Below, in pieces: positions 37,642 to 47,756 of a DNA stretch of 64,000 nucleotides. The notes under the pieces were generated by a model. That model had not been told where the DNA came from, searched no databases, and was given only the letters and a program-made list of their open reading frames with translations. Position numbers and translations under genes: made by a program. Origin of the DNA: Clostridia bacterium (GTDB taxonomy: Bacteria > Bacillota > Clostridia > Lachnospirales > Lachnospiraceae); the NCBI GenBank assembly GCA_910575245.1, contig CAJTEN010000016.1, forward strand, positions 62,001 through 126,000, in the 5' to 3' direction. The stretch's first letter is position 1, and every line of letters begins with the position of its first letter.

Positions 37642-38355
37642 ATGGAAAAGAAATCTTTGGCACAGGAACTTGCCGGAAACAGCTATCCGGGCAGAGGGAT
37701 TGTGATCGGTAAGTCTCCGGACGGAAAATACGCTGTGACCGCTTATTTTATCATGGGAAGAAGCGTTAACAGCAGAAACCGGATCTTTGTGGAGGATGGG
37801 GCCGGAATACGGACACAGGCATTCGATCCTTCGAAACTGGAAGATCCCAGTCTGATTATCTATGCGCCGGTCAGGGTGTTGGGCAATAAGACGATCGTGA
37901 CCAATGGAGATCAGACAGATACGGTCTATGAACTGATGGACAGGCAGCAGACCTTCGAGCAGGCGCTGCGCACCAGGCAGTTTGAACCGGACGGCCCTAA
38001 TTATACGCCGCGTATTTCCGGTATCCTGCATATAGAAAACGGCAGCTATAACTACGAGATGTCTATTCTGAAGAGTAATAACGGTGATCCGTCTTCCTGC
38101 AATCGGTTTACATACGCATATGAGAATCCGGCGGCCGGTGAGGGGCGGTTTATCCATACGTATAAGGGTGACGGCAATCCGCTGCCGAGTTTCGAGGGTG
38201 AGCCTGTACGGGTCGGCATCGAAGGCGATATTGACAGTTTTACGCAGATGCTCTGGGAGAATCTGAATGAGGAGAATAAGGTATCGCTTTTTGTACGCTT
38301 TATTGAGATCGGGAGCGGGGAGTATGAGACGCGGACCGTGAATAAGAATGTATGA
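37642..38355 (+). CDS. purO: IMP cyclohydrolase, PurO type
   Basis: 237 residues resembling the archaeal PurO fold (GRGIVIGKSPDGKYAVTAY, IMGRSVNSRNRIF), which closes the FAICAR ring to IMP. Most bacteria instead use the N-terminal domain of bifunctional PurH, and the AICAR transformylase encoded 166 bases on lacks that domain. The two genes together therefore replace PurH. The start follows AGAGAGGCATGG with loose spacing. It lies 106 bases after guaB, so the last two steps to IMP and the first to GMP are clustered. Confidence 0.85.
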   Translation: MEKKSLAQELAGNSYPGRGIVIGKSPDGKYAVTAYFIMGRSVNSRNRIFVEDGAGIRTQAFDPSKLEDPSLIIYAPVRVLGNKTIVTNGDQTDTVYELMDRQQTFEQALRTRQFEPDGPNYTPRISGILHIENGSYNYEMSILKSNNGDPSSCNRFTYAYENPAAGEGRFIHTYKGDGNPLPSFEGEPVRVGIEGDIDSFTQMLWENLNEENKVSLFVRFIEIGSGEYETRTVNKNV

Positions 38356-38361
38356 ATCTTG

Positions 38362-38500
38362 TGACAGTTAGGCTCAGTACTCTGTCCTTGAAGTTCCTGT
38401 GTAAATTTTCGAGGATATTTTTTCGAGTGTGCGAGTTCGGAGACGTAGATGTAGCGGGCTACGCTGAATATTCTGAGCTTGATGTATTACGTTTTTTTAT
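38362..38500 (-). other. Possible diverged relative of repeat E
   Basis: Between the purine genes. Read on the minus strand it has a small hairpin GTAG/CTAC followed by ~30 bases and a TATCCT word, an order like the E copies. Clear outer arms are missing. The first bases (GTGACAGTTAGGCTCAG) also resemble the GTAACAGTTC word near element A sites. Confidence 0.3.
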
Positions 38501-38521
38501 TGTGAGAAAGGAACATGATAT

Positions 38522-39703
38522 ATGAACGAATTGGAGTTGAAATACGGCTGTAACCCAAATCAGAAGCCGTCCCGCATCTATATGACGGACGGGAGCGAGC
38601 TTCCGGTCAAGGTGCGAAACGGTAAGCCGGGATATATTAATTTTCTGGATGCCTTTAACGGATGGCAGCTGGTAAAGGAATTAAAAAAGGCCACCGGACT
38701 GCCGGCAGCCGCTTCTTTTAAGCATGTCTCTCCGGCGGGAGCAGCGGTAGGGCTGCCGCTTACCGATGTGGAGAAGAAGATCTACTGGGTGGATGATCTG
38801 GATATGGAATTTACGCCGTTAGCCAATGCTTATGCGAGAGCCAGGGGTGCGGACAGGATGAGTTCTTTCGGTGACTTTATCTCTCTGTCTGATGTATGTG
38901 ACGTAGCGACTGCCAGAATCATTAAGAGAGAAGTATCCGACGGAGTGATTGCTCCGGGATACGATCCGGAAGCACTGGAGATCCTGAAAGGAAAGAAGAA
39001 GGGCGGATACAATATCATCGAGATCGACGAGAATTATGTGCCTGCACCGGTTGAGGTGAAACAGGTATATGGTATCAGCTTTGAACAGGGCAGAAATGAA
39101 TTGAAGATCGATGACGAATTTTTCAATAACGTTGTGACACAGGCTAAGGAAATGCCCAGGCAGGCTAAGATTGACCTGGCAATAGCCATGATCACTTTGA
39201 AATATACGCAGTCTAATTCTGTATGTTATGTCAAAGGCGGACAGGCAATCGGTATCGGGGCAGGGCAGCAGTCCCGTATCCACTGTACCAGGCTGGCCGG
39301 TTCGAAGGCGGATAACTGGTTCCTGCGTCAGTCTCCCAAGGTGCTGGGGCTGCAGTTTGTTGACGGAATCGGCCGTGCAGACAGAGACAATTCAATTGAT
39401 CTGTATATCGGCGAAGATTACATGGATGTGCTGGCAGAGGGGGCATGGCAGAAGATTTTCAAGGTAAAACCGGAAGTGTTTACAGCACAGGAGAAAAGAG
39501 CATGGCTTGATCAGATGAACGATGTGGCGCTGGGGTCGGATGCGTTCTTCCCCTTCGGCGACAATATCGAACGTGCTCACAGAAGCGGCGTGAAGTATGT
39601 GGCACAGCCCGGCGGTTCCGTGCGTGATGACAATGTGATCGCGACCTGCGATAAATATGGCATGACGATGTGCTTTACGGGAATCCGGTTATTCCATCAT
39701 TAA
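38522..39703 (+). CDS. purH: Stand-alone AICAR transformylase
   Basis: 393 residues matching only the C-terminal transformylase domain of PurH (LKYGCNPNQKPSRIY; SFKHVSPAGAAVG; KYTQSNSVCYVKGGQAIGIGAGQQSRIHCTR in outline; ending CFTGIRLFHH). It transfers formyl from 10-formyl-THF to AICAR. The IMP cyclohydrolase domain is absent and its role falls to the PurO-like protein just upstream. GAAAGGAAC precedes the start. The symbol purH is used for the domain; the gene is not the usual bifunctional form. Confidence 0.92.
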   Translation: MNELELKYGCNPNQKPSRIYMTDGSELPVKVRNGKPGYINFLDAFNGWQLVKELKKATGLPAAASFKHVSPAGAAVGLPLTDVEKKIYWVDDLDMEFTPLANAYARARGADRMSSFGDFISLSDVCDVATARIIKREVSDGVIAPGYDPEALEILKGKKKGGYNIIEIDENYVPAPVEVKQVYGISFEQGRNELKIDDEFFNNVVTQAKEMPRQAKIDLAIAMITLKYTQSNSVCYVKGGQAIGIGAGQQSRIHCTRLAGSKADNWFLRQSPKVLGLQFVDGIGRADRDNSIDLYIGEDYMDVLAEGAWQKIFKVKPEVFTAQEKRAWLDQMNDVALGSDAFFPFGDNIERAHRSGVKYVAQPGGSVRDDNVIATCDKYGMTMCFTGIRLFHH

Positions 39704-39728
39704 AAAATATTAAAAATCGAGAAAAGTC

Positions 39729-39757
39729 TTGAATATAAATATAGATTGCGCTAAAAT
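39729..39757 (+). promoter_or_regulatory. Promoter of the candidate structured RNA
   Basis: TTGAAT (39729-39734), 17 bases, TAAAAT (39752-39757), giving a start near 39764, a few bases before the RNA closing stem. Confidence 0.65.
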
Positions 39758-39762
39758 ACAGA

Positions 39763-39923
39763 CGTAAGGAGGGCGTTGCCGACAGCATCGGTTTGCCTCA
39801 GTAAATGGTTTTTATCAAATAAGCAACCTAACTTTGGTCGGAGCGGTTGCTTTTTTGATGCTTTTTGTTTGCTTTAGTGGTCATTTGGCAAAAGGCGAAC
39901 CGCTTACCGTTTAGGCAACGCCC
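39763..39923 (+). ncRNA. Candidate rod-shaped non-coding RNA (6S-like?)
   Basis: Three nested stems are visible. P1 is 39771-39780 with 39914-39923 (10 bp). P2 is 39789-39798 with 39893-39902 (10 bp, one G-U). P3 is 39815-39828 with 39845-39858 (14 positions, one mismatch). Large unpaired stretches lie between P2 and P3. The shape, length (~160 nt), own promoter and place outside any gene recall 6S RNA. P3 also looks like a terminator (GCAACC/GGTTGC then TTTTTT), so a shorter transcript or attenuator is the main alternative. No open frame fits. Confidence 0.5.
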
Positions 39924-40060
39924 ATAGTGATTGTATCAGAATTGCTGAAAAAAACTCAATGGTTTACAGATAATTATTATACGATGGAAGAGAAAGTATA
40001 AGCGAAAAAACGTTAAGCGACTGCAACAACATTGTATTAAGCAGAAAATCCACATACAAA

Positions 40061-40089
40061 TTGATTTTTCTCCCCGAAAGTGTTATTAT
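40061..40089 (+). promoter_or_regulatory. Promoter of ptb-buk
   Basis: TTGATT (40061-40066), 17 bases, TATTAT (40084-40089). The stretch 39924-40060 holds nothing else I can name. Confidence 0.6.
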
Positions 40090-40193
40090 TTTAACGATGG
40101 GGCCATTATGGCGAAAATATTTTACAGAGAGGGTGCGGGAAAGGCACGCTTGCTCTGGCAGTACGATGATAAAACAAAGGAGTGGATGGGAAA

Positions 40194-41114
40194 ATGAGTA
40201 AAAGTTTTGGAGATCTGTTATCGAAGGTATCCGAGTGCAGTGTCAAGAAGGTGGCGGTTGCGGTTGCACAGGACAGTGCCGTACTGGAAGCGGTAGCGGC
40301 AGCTAAAGAGCGTAATATTGCAGAGGCGATTCTTGTCGGTGACGAGGATAAGATCAAGGAAGTGGCTGCTGCCGATAATGTTGACATCAGCGGTTTCGAG
40401 ATCATCGATGAGAAGGATGATTATACGGCGGCGCTGAAGGCAGTAGAACTGGTGCACCAGGGGAAAGCGGACATGTACATGAAAGGTCTGATCGATACCA
40501 AGTCTTTCCTGAAGAGCGTACTGGATAAGGAAGTGGGACTCAGAACAGGCAAGGCATTGTCTCATGTGTGTGTATTTGAGGTTGAGGGAGTCGATCATCT
40601 TCTGTTCCTGACGGATGTTGCATTCATGACCTATCCTACGTTGGAAGATAAGGTACATATTATTGAGAATACGGTGGATGTCTGCCATGCGTGCGGTATC
40701 CCGAACCCGAAGGTAGCACCTCTGGCGGCAGTGGAAGTTGTCAATCCCAAGATGCCTGTAACGGTGGATGCGGAAGAATTGACTAAGATGTGCGAGGAAG
40801 GCAAGATTACAGGCTGTGTGGTAGACGGACCTCTTTCTTTAGACCTGGCGATCGATCCGGAAGCCGCGAAACATAAGGGTGCCGAAGGCAGGAAGATCGT
40901 GGGAGATGCAGACGTGCTTCTTTTCCCTGATATCCATGCAGGTAATCTGGTATATAAATGTCTGGTGCACACGGCTAAGGTCAAGAACGGAAACATCCTG
41001 ACAGGAACGAAGGCTCCGGTTATTTTAACTTCCCGTTCGGATGACTTCGAGACGAAGGTGAATTCTCTGGCTCTCGGTGCGGTTATGGCGGAAGCGCTGT
41101 CTAAGATGAATTAG
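40194..41114 (+). CDS. ptb: Phosphate butyryltransferase
   Basis: Exchanges CoA for phosphate on butyryl-CoA, giving butyryl phosphate. 306 residues of the phosphotransacetylase/butyryltransferase family (GLIDTKSFLKSVLDKEVGLR; VVDGPLSLDLAID; TGTKAPVILTSRSD). Family members also act on acetyl-CoA, but pairing with butyrate kinase 56 bases on favours butyryl. The start is ATG 40194 after AAAGGAG; a GTG at 40182 is less likely. Own promoter at 40061. Confidence 0.88.
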   Translation: MSKSFGDLLSKVSECSVKKVAVAVAQDSAVLEAVAAAKERNIAEAILVGDEDKIKEVAAADNVDISGFEIIDEKDDYTAALKAVELVHQGKADMYMKGLIDTKSFLKSVLDKEVGLRTGKALSHVCVFEVEGVDHLLFLTDVAFMTYPTLEDKVHIIENTVDVCHACGIPNPKVAPLAAVEVVNPKMPVTVDAEELTKMCEEGKITGCVVDGPLSLDLAIDPEAAKHKGAEGRKIVGDADVLLFPDIHAGNLVYKCLVHTAKVKNGNILTGTKAPVILTSRSDDFETKVNSLALGAVMAEALSKMN

Positions 41115-41170
41115 GAAAATTAATGCGAATATACAGGGAAGAACAATTTGAAAGATAGAGGAGATAAGGC

Positions 41171-42238
41171 ATGTCAGTAAAAAGTTTGATCATTAATCCG
41201 GGTTCCACATCCACGAAGATCGGCGTATTTGAGGATGAGACCCTTTTGTTTGAAGAGACTCTGAGACACTCCACGGAAGAGATTGCACAGTATGCAACCA
41301 TCGTGGATCAGAAGGATTTCCGTAAGAATATCATTGTGGATCTGCTGAAAGAGAAAGATTTCGACATCAATTCTTTGAACATGGTAGTAGGCCGCGGCGG
41401 TATGTTAAAGCCGATTCCGGGCGGCACTTATGCAGTCAGCGATGACCTTCTGGAAGATTTGAAGATCGGTAAGCAGGGACAGCATGCTTCCAACCTGGGC
41501 GGCATTCTGGCGAGAGAAATCGGAGATTCCATCGGGGTACCGTCTTACATTGTGGATCCTGTCGTAGTAGACGAACTGGAGCCGATTTCCAGATATTCCG
41601 GCGTACCTGAGCTTCCGAGAACAAGTGTGTTCCATGCATTGAACCAGAAGGCGGTAGCGAAGCGCTATGCAAAGGAGGCAGGCAAGGACTACAGTAAGTT
41701 GAATCTGGTTGTCGTGCATATGGGCGGCGGCGTTTCTGTAGGTGCTCACAGACAGGGCAAGGTGGTAGATGTGTTCAACGCACTCGACGGTGACGGCGCA
41801 TTTTCTCCTGAAAGAGCAGGGGCGGTACCAAGCGGCGCTCTGATCAAGATGTGTTTCTCCGGACAGTACAGTGAGAAGGAAGTATATAAGAAACTGGTAG
41901 GCGGCGGCGGTTTCAACGCGTACTGTGGCACCAACGATATGCGTGATGTAGACAAGATGGTGGAAGAAGGCGATGCGAAGGCAGAAGAGGTACGCGCGGC
42001 TTTCATCAGACAGGTGGCGAAGGATATCGGATCCATGGCATGTGTCCTGGAAGGCAAGGTAGACCAGATCGTTGTGACCGGCGGTATCGCATATGATAAG
42101 GCTGTTGTACAGGGTCTTAAGGAGCAGGCAGGGTGGATCGCGCCGATGACCGTATATCCGGGCGAGGATGAGCTGCTTGCACTCGTGCAGGGCGGCTTGC
42201 GTGTGCTGAACGGGGAAGAAGAAGCAATGGTTTATTAA
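41171..42238 (+). CDS. buk: Butyrate kinase
   Basis: Makes ATP and butyrate from butyryl phosphate. 355 residues, ASKHA kinase fold: phosphate-1 loop [29 protein letters not shown], and the adenosine region [24 protein letters not shown] precedes the ATG. With ptb it forms the energy-yielding terminal steps of butyrate fermentation, indicating a butyrate producer of the kinase type. A homologous branched-chain acid kinase is the alternative. Confidence 0.9.
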   Translation: MSVKSLIINPGSTSTKIGVFEDETLLFEETLRHSTEEIAQYATIVDQKDFRKNIIVDLLKEKDFDINSLNMVVGRGGMLKPIPGGTYAVSDDLLEDLKIGKQGQHASNLGGILAREIGDSIGVPSYIVDPVVVDELEPISRYSGVPELPRTSVFHALNQKAVAKRYAKEAGKDYSKLNLVVVHMGGGVSVGAHRQGKVVDVFNALDGDGAFSPERAGAVPSGALIKMCFSGQYSEKEVYKKLVGGGGFNAYCGTNDMRDVDKMVEEGDAKAEEVRAAFIRQVAKDIGSMACVLEGKVDQIVVTGGIAYDKAVVQGLKEQAGWIAPMTVYPGEDELLALVQGGLRVLNGEEEAMVY

Positions 42239-42274
42239 GGCAGTAGCGTAATGTTTTGGGATTTCAGGGCATGC

Positions 42275-42303
42275 TTTACAGCATTTTAAACACCTGTTAT
42301 AAT
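42275..42303 (+). promoter_or_regulatory. Promoter of the small ORF at 42347
   Basis: TTTACA (42275-42280), 17 bases, perfect TATAAT (42298-42303). Confidence 0.75.
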
Positions 42304-42346
42304 ATAAATGTCACATGAATGGCATCTTTAGAAAGTGGGTGATTGT

Positions 42347-42535
42347 GTGAATGGTGCTGAAATTATGAAAAACGCCATGGACGAATTTAAGGATATTCAG
42401 GAATATATGGTGATTGCAAGAGAGGAGAATGCCGTAAAAACTTACGCTAAATTAAGAAAGAAGTACTTTTATTTAAAGGCATTGCTCAATAGTCTGGGCG
42501 TAAACCTGACAGATCTCGATGAGATTAAAGAGTAG
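42347..42535 (+). CDS. Small helical protein of unknown function
   Basis: About 62 residues from GTG 42347, or 66 from GTG 42335; ATG 42365 is a further option. The sequence is charged and helical (MDEFKDIQEYMVIAREENAV; TYAKLRKKYFYLKALLNSLG) with an acidic tail. It has a consensus promoter just upstream and a terminator just downstream, so it is a stand-alone transcription unit and probably real. Function unknown. Confidence 0.6.
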   Translation: MNGAEIMKNAMDEFKDIQEYMVIAREENAVKTYAKLRKKYFYLKALLNSLGVNLTDLDEIKE

Positions 42536-42560
42536 TTCTGACAATATAACTGACAAAATA

Positions 42561-42600
42561 AAAGTGTAAAGTCCTGGAAACAAAGGCTTTGCACTTTTTT
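42561..42600 (+). terminator. Terminator of the small ORF
   Basis: AAAGTGTAAAG.../...CTTTGCACTTT stem with one G-U and a small bulge, then TTTTTT. From here to 42819 I see only AT-rich sequence with no clear promoter. Confidence 0.8.
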
Positions 42601-42819
42601 GTGTGCCTAATAAGAAGGGGAATCCAGCGTACGGCTGTCCGGATTACAGCAGTTTGAAGAGTATGTGAACCTTTTACAGAAAGAACTGCGCGTTTACTAA
42701 AAATATAATAATTATCAGCTGACGGATATGCATTTGCACATATTCATGATAAAATAGGAAATATTCGAAGAGGGAACCCGGTAATTGACTAAATAAGCAA
42801 GATAAAGGAGACAAACAAT

Positions 42820-44835
42820 ATGATAAGTCAGCAGATACTCTATGGCGGTGACTACAATCCGGAACAGTGGCTGGACGAGCCGGAAATTCTTAAGAAAGAT
42901 GTACAATATATGAAGGAAGCGGGGATCAATGCGGTCTCCATGGGGATGTTCAGCTGGTCTGCTTTAGAGCCTGCTGAAGATGAGTATCATCTGGAGTGGC
43001 TGGAAGAGCGGATCAGCACCCTCTATGAAAACGGAATCTACACGATTCTTGCAACACCTTCAGGCGCACGCCCGAAATGGCTGGCAGACCGGTATCCGGA
43101 GGTACTTCGTGTGGATGAAAACCGGGTGCGGAAGCTGTTCGGGGCAAGGCATAACCATTGTTATACTTCGCCGGTATACCGGGAGAAGGTACGGAAAATC
43201 AATATGCTGCTGGCGGAGCGGTTTGGCGCTCATCCGGGAGTAATCTTATGGCATATTTCCAATGAGTATGGCGGCGAGTGCCATTGTCCCCTGTGCCAGA
43301 AGGCTTTTCAAGAGTGGCTTGCCGGACAGTATGGTTCGATAGAAATTTTAAACAAGAAGTGGTGGACTACCTTCTGGAGTCATACGTACAATTCTTTTGA
43401 TGATGTCGAGAGTCCCTCGCCGATCGGGGAAATGGACTGCCACGGACTGAACCTCGCGTGGAAACGTTTCGTGACGGAGAAGACGGCGGATTTCCTGGAA
43501 GCGGAGATACAGGCGCTGCGCGATGCGGGAGCCGGACAGCCGACAACTACGAACCTGATGTATGATTATCCTTTCCTGAACTATGACAGGATAGCGAAGA
43601 GCATTGACATCGTTTCCTGGGATTCTTATCCGGCATGGCATAAGAGAGAAGATATCAATACGGCGCTGGACAATGCAATGCAGCATGACTACATGCGAAG
43701 CCTGAAGAAAAAGCCGTTCCTTCTGATGGAATCCTGCCCTTCGGCAACCAACTGGGGAAAAGTGAGCAAGTTGAAGAGACCAGGAGTCCTTGCGGCAGCA
43801 GGGATACAGGCACTGGCCCATGGTTCGGAGAGTGTTCTTTATTTTCAGATTCGGCAGAGCAGAGGAAGTTCGGAGAAATTCCATGGTGCGGTGATCGACC
43901 ATTCGGGCAGAAACGACGTAAGAGTGTTCAAGGAAGCCAGTGCGTTAGGCGCAGGCCTGAAAGGCCTGAAGGAGATTCTGGGGAGCGAGGTGAAGGCACA
44001 GGCAGCTGTCGTGTACGATATTGAGAATCGCTGGGCACTGGAGGACGCACGCGGTCCGAGGAATGAGAATTTATATTATCATGAGTCGGTTCTGAAGAAT
44101 TACCGGGCGTTGCGGAATAAGGGACTGAACGTGGATGTAATCCATGAGACGGCTTCGCTTGACGGGTATCGTCTGGTGATAGCGCCTATGCTTTATCTCT
44201 TCCACGACGGATTTGAGGAGAAGATCCGTACTTTCGTAGAAAATGGCGGTTGCTTTGTGATGACATACTGGTCCGGGATCGTGGACCGTGATGACAGATG
44301 TTTCCTGGGCGGAACACCTTACGGGGTCATGGATGTATTCGGAATGCGCCGCACGGAAACAGATGCCTTGTATGAAGGAGAGTGTAATACTCTGTGTCCG
44401 GCAGAGGGAAGCTGTCTGGCGAGGGATTATGAGTGCAGGAATCTGTGCGATCTGATAACGCTGGAAGGCGGTAAGGCCCTGATGACATATGGAAGTGAGT
44501 TCTATCAGGGAACACCCGCAGTGGTAGAGAACAGCTTCGGACAAGGTATGGCGTATTATGTCGGCGCGGATGCGGAACAGGGCTTCTATGATGACTTTTA
44601 CGGTTGCCTGATTAAGAGGACGGGGATTGTCCCGGTAGTCAAGGGGACGGTGCCGCAGGGAGTTGAAGTATCCGGCAGGACGGGTGCAGATGCGGATTAT
44701 GTTTTTGTGCAGAATTTCAGGAATGATTCGATAAATATCCGGCAGTTGGAGTTGGAAGGCGAGATTCTGTATGGCGGGAGCATGGATGTGCTTACACCGT
44801 ATGAGTCATTGGTGCTGAGGGTTGAGAAGCGGTAA
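42820..44835 (+). CDS. GH42 beta-galactosidase
   Basis: 671 residues, intracellular. Barrel start LYGGDYNPEQWLDEPEIL is classic GH42. Acid/base Glu149 is in WHISNEYGG and nucleophile Glu304 in LLMESCPSATNW. A zinc-type cysteine cluster lies near 108-163 (RHNHCY, CHCPLCQ). The trimerisation domain spans ~390-600, with a beta-domain tail. AAAGGAGACAAACAAT precedes the ATG. Stands alone, with no regulator or transporter next to it; it may act on beta-galactosides released from plant pectin or galactan. Confidence 0.94.
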   Translation: MISQQILYGGDYNPEQWLDEPEILKKDVQYMKEAGINAVSMGMFSWSALEPAEDEYHLEWLEERISTLYENGIYTILATPSGARPKWLADRYPEVLRVDENRVRKLFGARHNHCYTSPVYREKVRKINMLLAERFGAHPGVILWHISNEYGGECHCPLCQKAFQEWLAGQYGSIEILNKKWWTTFWSHTYNSFDDVESPSPIGEMDCHGLNLAWKRFVTEKTADFLEAEIQALRDAGAGQPTTTNLMYDYPFLNYDRIAKSIDIVSWDSYPAWHKREDINTALDNAMQHDYMRSLKKKPFLLMESCPSATNWGKVSKLKRPGVLAAAGIQALAHGSESVLYFQIRQSRGSSEKFHGAVIDHSGRNDVRVFKEASALGAGLKGLKEILGSEVKAQAAVVYDIENRWALEDARGPRNENLYYHESVLKNYRALRNKGLNVDVIHETASLDGYRLVIAPMLYLFHDGFEEKIRTFVENGGCFVMTYWSGIVDRDDRCFLGGTPYGVMDVFGMRRTETDALYEGECNTLCPAEGSCLARDYECRNLCDLITLEGGKALMTYGSEFYQGTPAVVENSFGQGMAYYVGADAEQGFYDDFYGCLIKRTGIVPVVKGTVPQGVEVSGRTGADADYVFVQNFRNDSINIRQLELEGEILYGGSMDVLTPYESLVLRVEKR

Positions 44836-44852
44836 GGAAAATTTCTTTGCAG

Positions 44853-44881
44853 TTGAATTTACCTTTCAAGTCTGCTACAAT
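44853..44881 (+). promoter_or_regulatory. Promoter of secA
   Basis: TTGAAT (44853-44858), 17 bases ending TGC, TACAAT (44876-44881). The leader holds a hairpin with arms GAAATAACT (44916-44924) and AGTTATTTC (44946-44954) of unknown role. Confidence 0.7.
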
Positions 44882-45084
44882 ATACGTTGGTCTTTTATAA
44901 GTTAAGGACTTTCGGGAAATAACTTCGGGTGCGCTGTGCGGCAGCAGTTATTTCAGCGTAACAGTTTAGCAGGTCTGCGTATTGACTGCGATATCTGAAC
45001 CGTTACATTTCAGCAGCAAAGGAAGGTAAGTTGCGTGCCGGATGTACAAGCTGCGGACATCCGGTACACGGAAACGAGGCAATC

Positions 45085-47649
45085 ATGAGTGTAATACAGA
45101 AAGTATTTGGTACACATAGTGAGAGGGAAATCAAGCGCATCGAGAGTCTGGTCAATAAGATTGAGGGCATGCGTCCTGACATGATGGAGATGTCGGACGA
45201 GCAGCTGCGCGATAAGACAAAAGAATATAAGAAGAGGCTGACAGAGGGTGAGACGCTGGATGATATTCTGCCGGAGGCATACGCCACGGTAAGAGAGGCG
45301 GCGCGGAGAGTTCTCAAGACGGAGCATTACAGAGTACAGCTGATCGGCGGTATTGTACTGCATCAGGGCCGTATTGCCGAGATGAGGACCGGTGAAGGTA
45401 AGACTCAGACCTGCCTTCTGCCGGCTTATCTGAATGCCCTGGAGGGCAAAGGTGTACATGTTGTTACCGTCAATGACTATTTGGCGAAGCGTGATGCGGA
45501 GTGGATGGGACAGGTGCACGAGTTTCTGGGACTGAAGGTCGGTGTTGTCTTAAACGATATGAAATCCGATGAGCGCCGGGAAGCCTATAATTGCGATATT
45601 ACTTATGTGACGAACAATGAACTTGGTTTTGATTATCTGCGTGACAATATGGTCATTTATAAGGAGCAGCTGGTACTCAGGGATCTGCATTATGCCATCA
45701 TCGACGAGGTGGACTCGGTGCTGATCGACGAGGCGCGTACACCGCTGATTATTTCCGGGCAGAGCGGTAAGTCCACGAAGCTGTATGAGGCCTGTGATAT
45801 TCTGGCGAAACAGCTGACCCGTGGCGAAGATATGGAAGAGCTGACCAAGATGGATGCCATCATGGGTGTGGAACGCGAGGAGACCGGTGATTTTATCGTC
45901 AATGAAAAGGATAAGGTGGTAAACCTGACTGCACAGGGTGTGGCCAAGGTGGAGCGTTTCTTCCAGATTGATAACCTGGCGGATCCGGAGAATTTGGAGA
46001 TTCAGCATAATATTATTCTGGCGCTTCGGGCCCACAATCTGATGTTCCGTGATCAGGATTATGTGGTCAAAGATGACCAGGTGTTGATCGTGGATGAATT
46101 CACGGGACGTATCATGCCGGGCAGGCGCTATTCTGATGGCCTGCATCAGGCAATTGAGGCGAAGGAGCATGTGAAGGTGAAGAGAGAGAGCAAGACGCTT
46201 GCTAACATTACCTTCCAGAATTTCTTTAATAAATTTGAGAAGAAAGCAGGTATGACAGGTACCGCGTTGACGGAAGAAAAGGAATTCCGTGAGATTTATG
46301 GTATGGATGTGGTATCGATTCCTACCAATAAGCCGGTCGCGCGTGTGGATCATCAGGATTGTGTCTATAAGACGAGGAAAGAAAAACTGCGCGCTATCGT
46401 AGCGGCCGTGGAGGAGGCACATGCCAAGGATCAGCCGGTACTGGTCGGCACGATCAATATTGATGCTTCAGAAGAACTAAGCGGCTTGCTGCGGAAGCGC
46501 GGGATAGAGCATAAGGTATTGAACGCGAAGTTTCATGAGATGGAGGCGGAGATTGTAGCGGACGCCGGTATTCATGGGGCAGTTACTATCGCAACGAATA
46601 TGGCCGGCCGTGGTACGGATATCAAGCTGGATGAGGAAGCCAGAACGGCAGGCGGTTTGATGATCATCGGCACGGAGCGGCATGAGTCCAGGCGTATTGA
46701 CAATCAGCTGCGCGGACGAAGTGGCCGTCAGGGAGACCCGGGTGAATCCAGATTCTATATTTCGTTGGAAGATGATCTGATGCGCCTGTTCGGCTCCGAA
46801 AGAATGATTACCATGTTTAATGCGCTGGGTATTCCGGAAGGACAGGAGATTGAACATAAGGCATTGACGAAGGCGATCGAGTCGGCACAGAAAAAGATTG
46901 AGAATAACAACTTCGGTATCAGAAAGAGCCTGCTGGAATACGATCAGGTCATGAATGAACAGAGGGAGATCATCTACGAAGAGAGACGACGCGTCTTAAA
47001 CGGAGAGAGTATGCGGGATGTGATCTATAAGATGATCACGGATATTACGGAGAATTGCGTGGATATCTGCATCGGCGACGATACAGATTTCGATCAGTGG
47101 GATTTCAATGAGCTGAATACGCTGCTTCTGCCTACAGTACCGATTCAGCCGCTGCATCCGGAGCGGGTATTGAAACCGAAGAAGAACAGCCTCAAGCAGC
47201 AGTTAAAAGAAGAGGCAGTGAAGCTGTACGAGAGCAAGGAGGCGGAATTCCCGGAGCCGGAAGCAATCAGGGAGATTGAGCGCGTGATCCTTCTCAAGGT
47301 GATTGACAGGAAGTGGATGGATCATATTGATGACATGGATCAGCTGCGTCAGGGTGCAGGGCTTCAGGCGTATGCCCAGAAGGATCCGCTTGTGGAATAT
47401 AAGCTCAACGGCTATGATATGTTCGATGAGATGACGCAGAATATCAGAGAAGAGACCGTTCGTCTTCTCTTCCATGTCCGTATCGAGCAGAAGGTGGAGA
47501 GAGAGCAGGTTGCCAAGGTGACGGGTACGAATAAAGATGATACCGTGCAGAAGGGTCCTGTGAAGCGGATGGAGGCCAAGGTATATCCGAATGATCCCTG
47601 CCCGTGCGGATCCGGTAAGAAGTATAAGCAGTGCTGTGGAAGGAAATAG
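45085..47649 (+). CDS. secA: Preprotein translocase ATPase SecA
   Basis: Drives export of proteins through SecYEG. 854 residues. Walker A is in [10 protein letters not shown], the DEAD-like box is [14 protein letters not shown], and the preprotein-binding insert and helical scaffold follow. The C-terminal zinc site [13 protein letters not shown] binds SecB or lipids. ATG 45085 follows GAAACGAGG; a frame open from 45031 adds a Cys-containing stretch atypical of SecA. prfB follows 107 bases later. Confidence 0.97.
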   Translation: MSVIQKVFGTHSEREIKRIESLVNKIEGMRPDMMEMSDEQLRDKTKEYKKRLTEGETLDDILPEAYATVREAARRVLKTEHYRVQLIGGIVLHQGRIAEMRTGEGKTQTCLLPAYLNALEGKGVHVVTVNDYLAKRDAEWMGQVHEFLGLKVGVVLNDMKSDERREAYNCDITYVTNNELGFDYLRDNMVIYKEQLVLRDLHYAIIDEVDSVLIDEARTPLIISGQSGKSTKLYEACDILAKQLTRGEDMEELTKMDAIMGVEREETGDFIVNEKDKVVNLTAQGVAKVERFFQIDNLADPENLEIQHNIILALRAHNLMFRDQDYVVKDDQVLIVDEFTGRIMPGRRYSDGLHQAIEAKEHVKVKRESKTLANITFQNFFNKFEKKAGMTGTALTEEKEFREIYGMDVVSIPTNKPVARVDHQDCVYKTRKEKLRAIVAAVEEAHAKDQPVLVGTINIDASEELSGLLRKRGIEHKVLNAKFHEMEAEIVADAGIHGAVTIATNMAGRGTDIKLDEEARTAGGLMIIGTERHESRRIDNQLRGRSGRQGDPGESRFYISLEDDLMRLFGSERMITMFNALGIPEGQEIEHKALTKAIESAQKKIENNNFGIRKSLLEYDQVMNEQREIIYEERRRVLNGESMRDVIYKMITDITENCVDICIGDDTDFDQWDFNELNTLLLPTVPIQPLHPERVLKPKKNSLKQQLKEEAVKLYESKEAEFPEPEAIREIERVILLKVIDRKWMDHIDDMDQLRQGAGLQAYAQKDPLVEYKLNGYDMFDEMTQNIREETVRLLFHVRIEQKVEREQVAKVTGTNKDDTVQKGPVKRMEAKVYPNDPCPCGSGKKYKQCCGRK

Positions 47650-47756
47650 AAAAATGCCTGTGAAACAGCATATACTTTAAAGGCATGATGCTTTATATTT
47701 TGGGAAGATATTCGAAAAGATGATTAAATTTTAAATTTGGAAGGTGGTGACGTTAA

